Source of the DNA: Anabaena sphaerica FACHB-251
GTDB taxonomy: Bacteria; Cyanobacteriota; Cyanobacteriia; Cyanobacteriales; Nostocaceae
Length of the DNA: 35,380 bases
Assembly (NCBI RefSeq): GCF_014696825.1
Contig: NZ_JACJQU010000033.1
Coordinates: forward strand, 1-35,380
Direction: 5' to 3'
Shown: one piece after another, positions 8,311-15,941 of the stretch
How the letters are laid out: every line of letters begins with the position of its first letter
How positions within the stretch are numbered: position 1 is the first letter of the stretch
Position numbers and translations under genes: made by a program
The notes under the pieces: generated by a model
Told to the model about the DNA's origin: nothing
Databases searched by the model: none
What the model saw: the letters and a program-made list of their open reading frames with translations, nothing else

Positions 8311-10089
8311 ATGAATAAGCCTAAATCAGATTCAACATTGAATACTGAGGGATGGAAGACTATCAACTGGCGACAAGTCGAGCGATATGTTTTTAAATTG
8401 CAAAAACGCATCTATGCCGCTTCACGTTGTGGTGATATAAAACGAGTTCGCAAACTCCAGAAAACCCTAATGAGGTCTTGGTCGAACAGGGCATTAGCAG
8501 TAAGAAGGGTAACACAAGACAACCAGGGAAAAAAGACCGCAGGAGTGGATGGGATTAAATCACTATCCCCAGCAGCACGGCTTGACTTGGTAAAGTGTCT
8601 ATTCATTAACGGCAAATCCAAACCTACACGGAGAATATGGATACCAAAACCAGGGAAAACCGAACTTAGACCGCTCTCGATACCCACTATTTTTGACCGT
8701 GCCTTACAAGCAGTAGTGAAAGCTACTCTTGAACCAGAATGGGAGGCTCGTTTTGAGCCATCAAGCTACGGTTTTCGACCCGGAAGGTCATGCCATGATG
8801 CTATCAAACACATCAAAAACTGCATAGTATCAAAATCTAAATTTGTTTTAGATGCAGATATCTCGCAATGTTTTGACCGAATAGATCAGGAAGCATTACT
8901 TCTGAAATTAAACATGAACGGTTCAGTCAGGCGACAAATTAAAGCTTGGCTCAAATCGGGAGTGATAGATTCAGGAAAATTTGCAGCCACTACGGCTGGA
9001 ACACCACAAGGCGGTGTAATTTCGCCATTATTGGCATCCATCGCCTTACATGGATTAGAAAGCCTGATAAACCAAGAATTTCCTGTCAACTCAGCCGGGA
9101 AAATTAGAGGGGCTAAAAGCAAATTTGGCGGCGAAATATCTCGCGTAACTTGTATTAGGTACGCGGACGATTTTGTGGTTTTAAATGAATCCTTAGCGGT
9201 CATTAAGAGGTGTGAGGAATTAATCAAAGATTGGCTCAAAGGTATTGGCTTAGAATTGAAACCAGAAAAGACGCGAATAGCACATACGCTATATCCACAC
9301 CTAAGTGAAGATGGTAAACCAGGATTTGATTTTCTGGGACATCATATTCAACAGATAAAGGTGGGTAAATACCGAGACAATAAAAATAGTCAAGGTAAAA
9401 AGCTTGGTTTCATCACCCTCATTACCCCCTCTAAGAAGGCAATTGAGGCTCATAAATATGAGATGAAAAGTATCATCACAAAACACAGGTCACGTTCTCA
9501 AGCAGAACTAATTAAAGACCTTAACCCTATTATCAGGGGATGGACTTCATATTATAGAGTCTCAGATGCTGGAACTACTGGGGACTTCTCCCGGTTAGAT
9601 AGAATCACCTATCTTCGTTTGAGAAGATGGGCTAAAAGACAGACTGGGAGCATTAATTTAGGTCATCAAAAATACTGGCACACCATAGGCGATAACCATT
9701 GGGTATTCACCACTAGGTCAGAAAATAATCCTTTACGGTTACTAACACATATCGAATTTCACTCAAGTGTGAACGATTATGTTAAAGTTCGCGGTGATAA
9801 AAGTCCTTTTGATGGTGACTTAATTTACTGGAGTTTAAGACTAAGCAAACACCCTGAGATGCCAACTACTAAAGCGAAGCTTCTCAAACTACAAAAGGGT
9901 AAATGTGCTTGGTGTAATTTGCATTTTCAAGAAGGCGATGTATTGGAAATTGACCATATTAAACCCATTTCTTGTGGAGGTAAGAAGGAATGGCAAAATC
10001 TCCAACTATTACATCGTCATTGCCACGATGATAAAACTGCCAATGATGGCAGCTTGAAGTCCCATATTGACAAAATGGAAACACATTGA
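8311..10089 (+). CDS. ltrA: Group II intron reverse transcriptase/maturase with HNH endonuclease
   Basis: A 592-residue intron-encoded protein of the LtrA type. The reverse transcriptase domain shows RPLSIPTIFDRALQAVV, TPQGGVISPLLA and the catalytic YADD (about residues 284-287). A maturase (X) domain follows, with GWTSYYRVSD and a basic RLRRWAKRQ. The C-terminal HNH nuclease (about 530-575) has CAWC, EIDHIKPISCGG and HRHCHD, giving the His/Asn and zinc-cysteine pattern. The protein would bind the intron RNA, help it splice, nick the target's bottom strand and copy the intron into DNA. It is full length with no disabling change. The ATG follows a purine-rich GGGGTGTAAATAGCA. This is an intron RT, not a DGR RT, so it would not diversify the neighbouring FGE gene. 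Confidence 0.93.
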   Translation: MNKPKSDSTLNTEGWKTINWRQVERYVFKLQKRIYAASRCGDIKRVRKLQKTLMRSWSNRALAVRRVTQDNQGKKTAGVDGIKSLSPAARLDLVKCLFINGKSKPTRRIWIPKPGKTELRPLSIPTIFDRALQAVVKATLEPEWEARFEPSSYGFRPGRSCHDAIKHIKNCIVSKSKFVLDADISQCFDRIDQEALLLKLNMNGSVRRQIKAWLKSGVIDSGKFAATTAGTPQGGVISPLLASIALHGLESLINQEFPVNSAGKIRGAKSKFGGEISRVTCIRYADDFVVLNESLAVIKRCEELIKDWLKGIGLELKPEKTRIAHTLYPHLSEDGKPGFDFLGHHIQQIKVGKYRDNKNSQGKKLGFITLITPSKKAIEAHKYEMKSIITKHRSRSQAELIKDLNPIIRGWTSYYRVSDAGTTGDFSRLDRITYLRLRRWAKRQTGSINLGHQKYWHTIGDNHWVFTTRSENNPLRLLTHIEFHSSVNDYVKVRGDKSPFDGDLIYWSLRLSKHPEMPTTKAKLLKLQKGKCAWCNLHFQEGDVLEIDHIKPISCGGKKEWQNLQLLHRHCHDDKTANDGSLKSHIDKMETH

Positions 10090-10161
10090 GTAGCCGTGTG
10101 CCGGGAAACTGGCAAGCACGGTTTCGGACGGGAGGGGTGGAACAGTAATGTTCCCCTCGAC
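10090..10161 (+). ncRNA. Intron domains V and VI
   Basis: Domain V starts right after the ORF stop. AGCCGTG (10092-10098) pairs with CACGGTT (10117-10123), and the upper stem GCCGG/CTGGC is closed by a GAAA tetraloop. The catalytic AGC triad is 10092-10094. Domain VI is the GAGGGG...CCCCTC hairpin at 10132-10158, followed by the 3' end GAC. Confidence 0.85.
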
Positions 10162-10262
10162 CCTCTCAAACCTGCAAGATGACCTGAAAATGCTCTGATG
10201 GCATTATAAGAACAAGAAAACATCACAAAAAAGATTATAAATGATTAAGGAGATAATCAACT

Positions 10263-11498
10263 ATGAGTAAAGAAATGAGTAAAGAATGGAAAATCTTTAA
10301 AAAAGATATAGATGATTCCATCAACCCACAAACTTTTGATTTTCAAGTAGCCTTTATAGAAATTGATCAATCTGCCACATCAGTAAATAACAATGATAAT
10401 GTTTTAGAACAACTTAACGAAGCAGTATTTAACAAAACAGAAAAATATTTAACTAATATTGAACAGAAAGTATTAAGCGGTGCATTAGAAAATTTAACCT
10501 ATAAAAAAATTTATGAACAAATTAAAAAATCAGCAAATTACTCAGAGTCAGAGGAACATCTCAAGTATTGTATTGGTGGACAACTCTGGAAAGTATTAAC
10601 GGAAATAATTGGCGAACAAGTTAATAAAAGAAATGTTAAATCTCTCATTAATAAATGGGCTGCCCGTTCTCCCCTAACTATTCACCGTTATTCAGCACAA
10701 GCTACAGGCTTTATTCAAGAATTAGATAACGATACTCAACTAGAAATGATGTTAATTCCCGGTGGCACTTTTGTCATGGGTTCTCCACCAGAGGAATTGG
10801 AAAGTGAACAACGTGAAAGTCCCCAGCATACAGTAACAGTGCAGCCATTTTTCTTGGGCAAATATCCAGTCACCCAAGCACAATGGAAATTTGTAGCTCA
10901 GTTACCCAAGAGAAACCGAGAACTCAACCAAGACCCATCTAGATTTAAAGGAGCGAATCGCCCTGTTGAAAGGGTGTCTTGGTATGATGCAGTCGAGTTT
11001 TGCGATCGCCTCTCTCAATATACAGGTAAAAATTATCGCCTCCCCAGTGAAGCTGAATGGGAATATGCTTGTCGAGCCGGAACAACTACACCATTTCACT
11101 TTGGCGAGACAATTACAACGGATTTGGCTAACTATGATGGTCGCTACACCTATGGAGATGGGGTCAAAGGAGTTAACAGAGGAAAAACAACAGAAGTAGG
11201 TAGTTTTGGAGTAGCCAACAACTTTGGCTTATACGATATGCACGGCAACGTCTGGGAATTGTGTCTCGATGATTGGCATGATGATTATAAAGGAGCGCCA
11301 ACAGATGGTAGTCCTTGGTTTGATAGCAACAAAGCATTATTTGACAAGACAGAATACGCTGTAATGCGGGATGGTTCCTGCCTCAGCAAACCTGAAGTCT
11401 GCCGTTCTGCGTTTCGCGTCAACATCAACCGCAATTACCGTCTCGGCCCCGATATTGGTTTTCGTGTTGTTTGCGCGGTCGGGAGGATTCTTAGGTAG
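10263..11498 (+). CDS. VMAP-type HTH plus FGE-sulfatase (SUMF1) domain protein, likely DGR-diversified
   Basis: A 411-residue protein with AAGGAG 10 nt before the ATG. Residues about 46-133 match the N-terminal HTH of vWA-MoxR-associated (VMAP) conflict proteins: a Phe-x-Lys-Thr start, then ALENLTYKKIYEQ, then GGQLWKVLTEIIGE. Residues about 160-408 are a formylglycine-generating-enzyme/C-type-lectin fold (MMLIPGGTFVMGSP, WYDAVEFCDRLS, YRLPSEAEWEYACRAG, YDMHGNVWEL, DIGFRVVCA). In cyanobacteria this fold is the usual target of DGRs. The last 45 residues have the codon pattern of a variable region (see separate feature). The protein is probably a ligand-binding recognition element rather than an enzyme. 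Conflict-system partners of VMAP proteins are not next to it. DGR diversification is inferred. Confidence 0.82.
   Translation: MSKEMSKEWKIFKKDIDDSINPQTFDFQVAFIEIDQSATSVNNNDNVLEQLNEAVFNKTEKYLTNIEQKVLSGALENLTYKKIYEQIKKSANYSESEEHLKYCIGGQLWKVLTEIIGEQVNKRNVKSLINKWAARSPLTIHRYSAQATGFIQELDNDTQLEMMLIPGGTFVMGSPPEELESEQRESPQHTVTVQPFFLGKYPVTQAQWKFVAQLPKRNRELNQDPSRFKGANRPVERVSWYDAVEFCDRLSQYTGKNYRLPSEAEWEYACRAGTTTPFHFGETITTDLANYDGRYTYGDGVKGVNRGKTTEVGSFGVANNFGLYDMHGNVWELCLDDWHDDYKGAPTDGSPWFDSNKALFDKTEYAVMRDGSCLSKPEVCRSAFRVNINRNYRLGPDIGFRVVCAVGRILR
11363..11495 (+). other. Candidate DGR variable region (VR) with GC-rich IMH-like end
   Basis: The codons at what would be ligand-facing positions are TGC, CTC, AGC, GTC, AAC, ATC, AAC, TAC, CTC, GGC and CCC: a run of NNC codons that all derive from AAC by changes at A only. 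Intervening framework codons (CGC, CGT, GAT ATT GGT TTT CGT) look constant. Adenine-specific diversification of AAC codons is the mark of diversity-generating retroelements. The region ends in GCGCGGTCGGGAGG, a GC-rich stretch like the initiation-of-mutagenic-homing site, followed by a pyrimidine-rich tract. Template and reverse transcriptase are not in the window and would have to act in trans. Confidence 0.55.
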
Positions 11499-11661
11499 CC
11501 CTTTATACTGTTGCCTTTGCTTTTGTTCTTTTTTGCTTTTTTTAGCGGAGCGGAGCGTTAAAAATTTTTTTTGAAAAAATGGTCTATAAGACTTTCAATA
11601 TTTAAAATTGCTTTACTTGTTTGTCTCAGGTTCACAACAAAATATATAAAGGTAACAAAAA
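11499..11661 (+). other. Pyrimidine-rich 3' region of the FGE gene
   Basis: Directly after the stop comes a CTTT-rich tract (CCCTTTATACTGTTGCC..., TTTTTTGCTTTTTTT), then AGCGGAGCGGAGCG and a long A/T run. I see no gene. T-rich tracts like this often follow DGR target genes in cyanobacteria, and it may also act in transcription termination. Confidence 0.35.
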
Positions 11662-11757
11662 ATGCCAAAAATTGTAATTCAAGAATATGAATGAACAGCA
11701 CAGTATTTTATAGAAGATTTGGGTGATGGTATTCAACTAGAAAAGATAACGATTTAA
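11662..11757 (+). pseudogene. N-terminal scrap of a second FGE-type gene
   Basis: Starting at an ATG, the frame reads MPKIVIQEYE, a TGA at 11692, then TAQYFIEDLGDGIQLEKITI and a TAA. The GDGIQLE-x-I part resembles the start of an FGE domain (compare DNDTQLEMMLIPGG in the intact neighbour). It looks like a decayed copy of a related gene, truncated before the domain core and stopped in frame. Confidence 0.4.
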
Positions 11758-11844
11758 ACTAGACTTATTACATAGCGGTTCTCAATACCTATCAATGCCA
11801 AAACACGCTTCCTAAACCAAGTATAGACAAAAATCTATACCCTT

Positions 11845-12792
11845 CTACCCCGGCAAATAGAGGCCACTACTATCACTCGGTTTAGCATGGGCATACCTAC
11901 TCGTAGTCTGTAAAGAAGTATGCCCCAAAGTCTGCTGCACCAACTGTACAGGCGCACCCCTATCTAAACTATGAGAAGCATGGGAATGACGTAACCAATG
12001 GGGACTCACCTTACCCTGAATTCCCGCCTTCTGCCCCGCCTCCGCTACAATTTCCCAAATATGCCTTGGCTTTAAAGGTTCACCACCCTTCCGACTCTTA
12101 AACACCGCAGAGTTAGGAGTATCATCAGCAGAACGCAAAGATAACAAAGCAGAATATAACTTCTTAGGAATCAAAACAGTCCGCGACTTATCCCCCTTGC
12201 CGAACAAAGTCACCTGTCCCTGGTCATCACGATTTGGGCGGATATCAGCCCAACGTAATAAAGCCACTTCCCCCACCCTAGCCCCAGTATAATAGAGAAA
12301 CTGAATCAAACAGCGATCGCGCACATTTTGAGTTAACGCCACCATCGTCATCACCTCCGTCTCCGAAAGTATGCGTTCTGCCAACCTATCCTTCGGTTTC
12401 GGTAACAAAGTATCAGCAGCAGCATTAAACTGGAGATACTTAATCTTGCACCCATAAGAGAGCAAACTTTTAATAGCAGCAATTCTTCTAGCTCGACTTG
12501 CAGGAGACAAAGGCTTACCCGTCTTCGGCGTGGAATGCGTTTCCAAGAAATCTGCAAAAGCCTGGACATCATTGATCGTCACAGAACGCATATCAACATC
12601 ATTCAACCTTACCGTCTCCGGTGATTCCTGCAACAGAAAACCGATAAAACAGCGCACATCCGTTTCATAAGCACGGTGAGACTCCTTACTGCGTTTAGTT
12701 GCCAACCAAAGAGCCACAAGCTGGGCAGTATTGGCAACATCAGCCATCTTGGAGGTTGTTACCTCTTGCTGATATCGAGTTAACATAGACAT
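11845..12792 (-). CDS. Tyrosine recombinase (XerC/XerD-like integrase)
   Basis: About 315 residues read from the ATG at 12792; the open frame begins with a TTG at 12813, and further ATGs lie at 12786 and 12747. No start has a good ribosome-binding site, so the start is uncertain. The N-terminal core-binding domain is a SAM-like helical bundle (LATKRSKESHRAYETDVRCF). The catalytic domain shows all conserved residues: Arg in TGARVGEV, Lys in GKGDKSR, His-x-x-Arg in HWLRHSHAS, His in LGHTS, and the nucleophile Tyr in TTSRYAH. It would cut and rejoin DNA at short sites, most likely resolving plasmid multimers or integrating or excising a cassette. A pair of 34-bp direct repeats lies just upstream of the start, a plausible binding site. 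Confidence 0.88.
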   Translation of the reverse strand: MSMLTRYQQEVTTSKMADVANTAQLVALWLATKRSKESHRAYETDVRCFIGFLLQESPETVRLNDVDMRSVTINDVQAFADFLETHSTPKTGKPLSPASRARRIAAIKSLLSYGCKIKYLQFNAAADTLLPKPKDRLAERILSETEVMTMVALTQNVRDRCLIQFLYYTGARVGEVALLRWADIRPNRDDQGQVTLFGKGDKSRTVLIPKKLYSALLSLRSADDTPNSAVFKSRKGGEPLKPRHIWEIVAEAGQKAGIQGKVSPHWLRHSHASHSLDRGAPVQLVQQTLGHTSLQTTSRYAHAKPSDSSGLYLPG

Positions 12793-12820
12793 ATAACAAA
12801 AAATGGTAGACAACCCTGCC

Positions 12821-12924
12821 CTGTGGTGGGGTTTATTCTTTTATTTAATCACTGCTGATGAGGGATTAGGAGTAAGATTGCCAGAATTGGCTGTGGTGGG
12901 ATTTATTTTTTTATTTAAACACTG
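12821..12924. repeat. Two 34-bp direct repeats upstream of the recombinase
   Basis: CTGTGGTGGG followed by (G/A)TTTATT(C/T)TTTTATTTAA(T/A)CACTG occurs at 12821-12854 and 12891-12924, exactly 70 bp apart with three mismatches. They lie 29 bp and 99 bp upstream of the recombinase start. They may be recombination sites or an operator; neither is shown. Confidence 0.6.
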
Positions 12925-13256
12925 AAATCAAAAAAATCTGAAAACCCTGGAGTAATACGACTCAAGATGCCATCCTTTGGGTAGGGAGATGAGAAATTAG
13001 CGTTTTTCATTCCCCCTGCTAGAAAGCCCCCTGCTGTCTTTATGATCATCTCACTTGCATCGCGTTACTTCCTTTGGGCGTTATGACGTGATCGAGGAAA
13101 AATCGCCTTCTTCCCAATGCCCAATGCCCCATGCCCAAGATAGCAAACCTGATATCAAGGTAGAGGATATCACAGATAATGTTAGTTATCAGTGTTTGAT
13201 ATCAACTAGGGGGGTGCGATTGCCTGCGGCACTGGCGTAGCCAATCGCCAATCGCT
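12925..13256. other. Intergenic repeats (CCCAATG run, GATATC hairpin, REP-like palindrome)
   Basis: No gene is seen. The stretch holds a CCCAATGCCCAATGCCCCATGCCC run (13115-13137; common in cyanobacterial intergenic DNA), three GATATC palindromes with partly inverted flanks between 13152 and 13202, and a GC-rich REP-like element GCGATTGCC...GGCACTGGCGTAGCC (13215-13250) whose relatives occur at 23717, 25843, 29785 and 30115. Confidence 0.5.
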
Positions 13257-13415
13257 TCAGGGGTGGTAAATGGTGTAAGGTTCTAGAGGCTCAATAGGAG
13301 GTAGACATAGGTGTTCAAAGGAGCGCAATGTAGTTTGATTCATTAGCCCAGCTTGGTGTAGGTCTTTTGCTGTCTCATGAACTGCTTCAAGAATTGCTGA
13401 TTTTTTCTGACGCAT
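13257..13415 (-). pseudogene. Truncated HigA-type antitoxin
   Basis: Fifty-two codons from the ATG at 13415 (GAGGTG upstream) read MRQKKSAILEAVHETAKDLH... CLPPIEPLEP, the conserved N-terminal half of HigA2-like antitoxins of about 100 residues. Where the HTH should begin, the sequence changes to YTIYHP and stops. The stop lies in the REP-like palindrome at 13215-13258, so the DNA-binding half has been lost by a deletion or insertion at that repeat. It overlaps the end of the toxin remnant, as in intact operons of this type. Confidence 0.6.
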
Positions 13416-13659
13416 TACAAATCACCTCTATTAACGCATTACTATTTTTTGCCTGCTCAAGCTCTTCTGCTGTATAAGCAAGTAATTGCTTGGATAACAT
13501 TAAGAGAGCTTCTTCTTCATCTTTTTGACCCCCATATCGGCAATTTGGCAACCAAGATTTTACTGTTACTGTTTTAATAAAAATATCAACAGGGAAGACG
13601 GGATAAAACAGAACTTCAACGATAATTTTCCCACTCCCTCGCCAGTTGCCAATAGAGTG
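13387..13659 (-). pseudogene. Truncated RelE/HigB-type toxin
   Basis: An open frame without a start codon ends in KDEEEALLMLSKQLLAYTAEELEQA... NALIEVICNASEKISNS. This resembles the C-terminus of the HigB2-like branch of RelE toxins (helix, then a Leu-Ile-Glu-Val strand). The first third (IIVEVLFYPVFPVDIFIK) does not look like the expected core, suggesting a frameshift or junction. It overlaps the antitoxin ATG by 29 nt, toxin first, the usual HigBA order. Both halves are damaged, so the pair is dead. Confidence 0.5.
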
Positions 13660-14050
13660 TCATAGCATACCCCCCCTAAAAAGCTAATTATCAACACTCT
13701 TTCACCGCTTCATTACAACTGGCTAGATTTACAAGACACCAAAATAGGGCAGATACCCAATTATGCTTGCAAATATTCGCAGTCATTAAAGCTCAATTTA
13801 ACGACCTATCAACACCGGATTTTACACCAGTAATAGATTAAATAAGACTAGACATAACTAAACATATATCTATTTATAGTTATGTGATTTAGAGAAAATT
13901 TTAATTACGATTTATTTCGCTCATTTCGCTCATTGCGTTTATTTTGAATCAGAGTTAGTATGGGGTGAATGATAATTGCAATCCATATTTTTCGTATGGA
14001 ATGGATAAATGGAGTGCAATTCGATATTAGACACAGAGAGGCTGATATCT
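13660..14050. other. Gene-free spacer
   Basis: No gene is visible. The stretch is AT-rich, with a TTTCGCTCATTTCGCTCATTGCG microrepeat at about 13915-13938, and leads into the antitoxin gene. Confidence 0.3.
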
Positions 14051-14524
14051 ATGACACTCAGTACATATCAAACTAGCAGGATTGGAGTACCTACGGAAGA
14101 AGATGCTACTTTAGCAAAAAAAAGTAGTCAAACTTTGGCTGCTTATATAGGGAATAAGGATGCCTTTCATACTATTAAAGTTGAGCGAGATGACGGTATA
14201 AGTCAAACGGTTAAGATCCCATCACTGGCTTTTCAGATGCTTGTTGACATACTGGGACAAATGGCTAAAGGTAATGCTGTTACTCTCATACCTGTACACG
14301 CAGAACTCACAACACAAGAAGCTGCTGATATTTTAAATGTTTCTCGTCCCTATTTGGTAGGACTATTGGAAGGAGGAGAGATCCCATTCCGTAAGGTAGG
14401 AACACGGAGACGGGTGCGTTATCTGGATCTACTCAATTACAAAAACCAAATTGATGCTTTACGGATGGAAGCTCTTGATGAGCTTACTGCTCAAGCTCAA
14501 GAACTAGATATGGGCTATGAATAG
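14051..14524 (+). CDS. Excisionase-type HTH antitoxin paired with the PIN toxin
   Basis: A 157-residue protein from the ATG at 14051, chosen because GAGAGG lies 9 nt upstream and homologues of this family begin near here; the frame is open from 14009. The N-terminal half (ATLAKKSSQTLAAYIG, then VKIPSLAFQMLVDILGQMAKG) is the toxin-contact and dimer region of this family. Residues about 85-130 form an excisionase-type winged helix (TTQEAADILNVSRPYLVGLLEGGEIPFRKVG) ending YLDLLNYKNQID. In this cyanobacterial family the protein binds the PIN ribonuclease encoded just downstream and represses their operon. Here a hairpin terminator and 233 bp separate the two genes, which is unusual. Confidence 0.85.
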   Translation: MTLSTYQTSRIGVPTEEDATLAKKSSQTLAAYIGNKDAFHTIKVERDDGISQTVKIPSLAFQMLVDILGQMAKGNAVTLIPVHAELTTQEAADILNVSRPYLVGLLEGGEIPFRKVGTRRRVRYLDLLNYKNQIDALRMEALDELTAQAQELDMGYE

Positions 14525-14591
14525 TCATGATTAGCCAGATGCACTGCTAAAAAGGAAACTCTGGAAATTGGAATACATTTAAAAATCAAGT

Positions 14592-14637
14592 AAAACTAAG
14601 TCAATTAGTTGCTAAATCGCTCCCTGACTTAGTTTTA
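14592..14637 (+). terminator. Hairpin between antitoxin and toxin
   Basis: AAAACTAAGTCA (14592-14603) and TGACTTAGTTTT (14625-14636) form a perfect 12-bp stem followed by ATCTTTAGT. It would stop or attenuate transcription from the antitoxin gene. Confidence 0.65.
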
Positions 14638-14671
14638 TCTTTAGTGTTATCAAAACTCTAAGCTATGCTCA

Positions 14672-14710
14672 AAATTTACTTAGTAGAAACTTTACTTGTC
14701 AAGTAAATTT
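14672..14710. promoter_or_regulatory. Second hairpin in the toxin leader
   Basis: AAATTTACTT (14672-14681) and AAGTAAATTT (14701-14710) are perfectly complementary around a 19-nt loop, 48 bp before the toxin start. It could be an operator or an RNA structure that limits toxin expression. Confidence 0.45.
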
Positions 14711-14757
14711 GTTATGAGTACCAAGGTTAATATTTAAAAAATAACAGAGCAATAATA

Positions 14758-15327
14758 GTGTCTAATTTTACAGTTATATATGATGCTTGTGTCTTATATC
14801 CAGCACCATTAAGAGATTTCCTTATGCGACTTGCGGTTACTGACCTATTTAAAGCACGGTGGACAGATGCAATTCACTCAGAATGGATTAAAAATGTTTT
14901 AAACAATCGTTCTGATCTGACGATTGAACAACTGAACAGAACTAAAAATTTGATGAACAGCCATGTTCGAGATTGTTTGGTTACAGGTTATGAAGCACTT
15001 ATCGAAGGTTTACAACTTCCAGATTCAAATGACCGTCATGTACTCGCAGCAGCAATTCGTTGCAATGCTAGTGTTATAGTCACTTTTAACTTGAAAGATT
15101 TTCCGGCTCAAGCTCTTTCACCATACGGTATTGAGTCCCAACATCCAGATGATTTCATTCTGCATTTGATTGACCTTAACCCAACAGAAATTTACAAAGT
15201 AGTTAAAATACATATAAATAGTCTCAAGAATCCTCCTAAAACACTTGAACAATATCTAAACACGCTTTCAAATCAGGGACTAAAACAATCAGTAATCGCT
15301 TTACAAAGTTTATGCCATGACATTTGA
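14758..15327 (+). CDS. PIN-domain ribonuclease toxin
   Basis: A 189-residue protein with a GTG start; no better in-frame start follows the upstream TAA at 14728-14730. It is a PIN-fold toxin of the larger cyanobacterial type. The first acidic residue is Asp9 in VIYDACVLYP, the central acidic pair lies in DSNDRHVLAAAI, and the last strand reads VIVTFNLKDFP. PIN toxins are Mg-dependent ribonucleases that cut tRNA or other RNA when the antitoxin is lost, so the pair would stabilise the plasmid. The C-terminal 60 residues (LNPTEIYKVVKIHINSLKNPPKT) are typical of this subfamily. A GTG start without a clear ribosome-binding site, and the two hairpins upstream, suggest low expression. Confidence 0.85.
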   Translation: MSNFTVIYDACVLYPAPLRDFLMRLAVTDLFKARWTDAIHSEWIKNVLNNRSDLTIEQLNRTKNLMNSHVRDCLVTGYEALIEGLQLPDSNDRHVLAAAIRCNASVIVTFNLKDFPAQALSPYGIESQHPDDFILHLIDLNPTEIYKVVKIHINSLKNPPKTLEQYLNTLSNQGLKQSVIALQSLCHDI

Positions 15328-15380
15328 GGAAGTGTGGTTAACTATCCAAGCTGTTTGATAGTGAGAGTTAGACTATTGCC

Positions 15381-15941
15381 CTAATCGAAAGTTTTACTAA
15401 CCAACCACCCCATCTGATTACCTAGCTTAAGAGCTTTGGTGAAAGTGAAGCTACCCCACACAAAGGTCATTTCATCCTTGCCTACCCTGGGAGTAATACC
15501 AATCAATTCTTTAACTTTGCTTGTACTCAGTATCCACTTGTGAGCTACTGCTTTTTCTAGTTCCTCATATTCTGCTAAATGCGATCGCCTATTCCCCACA
15601 TACCCCATCATTTTTTCAACCAAACCAGCCATAACGTTAATAGCGGTAAGGTTTTCAGCGTTGTCTAGTTGGTTGTCCAGTATGTCTAGTTGATTGTCCA
15701 GTTTTGAGAGTGCAGGTACTTCTACTTCTGGCTGGATGGGGAAATCAGCTATCGCTCCCCCTTCCCTGATATGTTTGTCTAGTTTGTCCAGTAGCTCTAA
15801 CTGCTGTGGGCTAATTTTACCCCGTGCTACTGGTTTTATGTCCAGTCCGTTGATTCTGTCATATACGGCTTGACGTGACTCTAAACCGTATCTTCCTTGT
15901 AGGGTGGCGATTTTAATCAGTTCTGTGTCTTGACTGTCCAT
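15381..15941 (-). CDS. HTH-like protein with LDN repeats, function unknown
   Basis: A 186-residue protein. The N-terminus (ATLQGRYGLESRQAVYDRINGLDIKPVARGKIS) resembles a MerR/excisionase-type helix-turn-helix. The middle carries repeated Leu-Asp-Asn/Lys units (KLDKLDK, then KLDNQLDILDNQLDN). The C-terminal 80 residues (HLAEYEELEKAVAHKWILSTSKVKELIG, then FVWGSFTF) are conserved-looking but unassigned. The LDN codons are copies of the DNA motif TTGTCYAGT (reverse strand ACTRGACAA), which also occurs in both orientations outside the frame just upstream. Like the HTH gene at 659, it therefore seems to carry its own motif array. Similar proteins are common on cyanobacterial plasmids, but no function is known to me. 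Confidence 0.6.
   Translation of the reverse strand: MDSQDTELIKIATLQGRYGLESRQAVYDRINGLDIKPVARGKISPQQLELLDKLDKHIREGGAIADFPIQPEVEVPALSKLDNQLDILDNQLDNAENLTAINVMAGLVEKMMGYVGNRRSHLAEYEELEKAVAHKWILSTSKVKELIGITPRVGKDEMTFVWGSFTFTKALKLGNQMGWLVSKTFD

Larger units (their letters stand above)
7623..10161 (+). mobile_element. Complete group II intron with RT-maturase-HNH ORF
   Basis: The 5' end carries the group II consensus GTGCG (7623-7627). A structured non-coding region of about 690 nt (domains I-III) precedes the ORF in domain IV, and domains V and VI follow the ORF stop directly. The 3' end is placed at CTCGAC (10161), about 2.54 kb in all. The flanks 7458-7622 and 10162-10262 would be the exons. 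Ends are placed by consensus and could shift by a few bases at the 3' side. All required parts look intact, so it may still splice and move by retrohoming. It lies downstream of the ddmDE-like operon and antisense to a gene fragment. Confidence 0.85.

Noticed and set aside
8311-10089. Intron RT as the DGR reverse transcriptase for the neighbouring FGE gene
   Set aside because: The protein has maturase and HNH domains and lies between GTGCG and domain V/VI; DGR RTs are shorter and lack these. No template repeat was seen.
14009-14050. Upstream ATG for the antitoxin at 14009
   Set aside because: The 14 extra residues are not family-like, and the ATG at 14051 has a better ribosome-binding site (GAGAGG).
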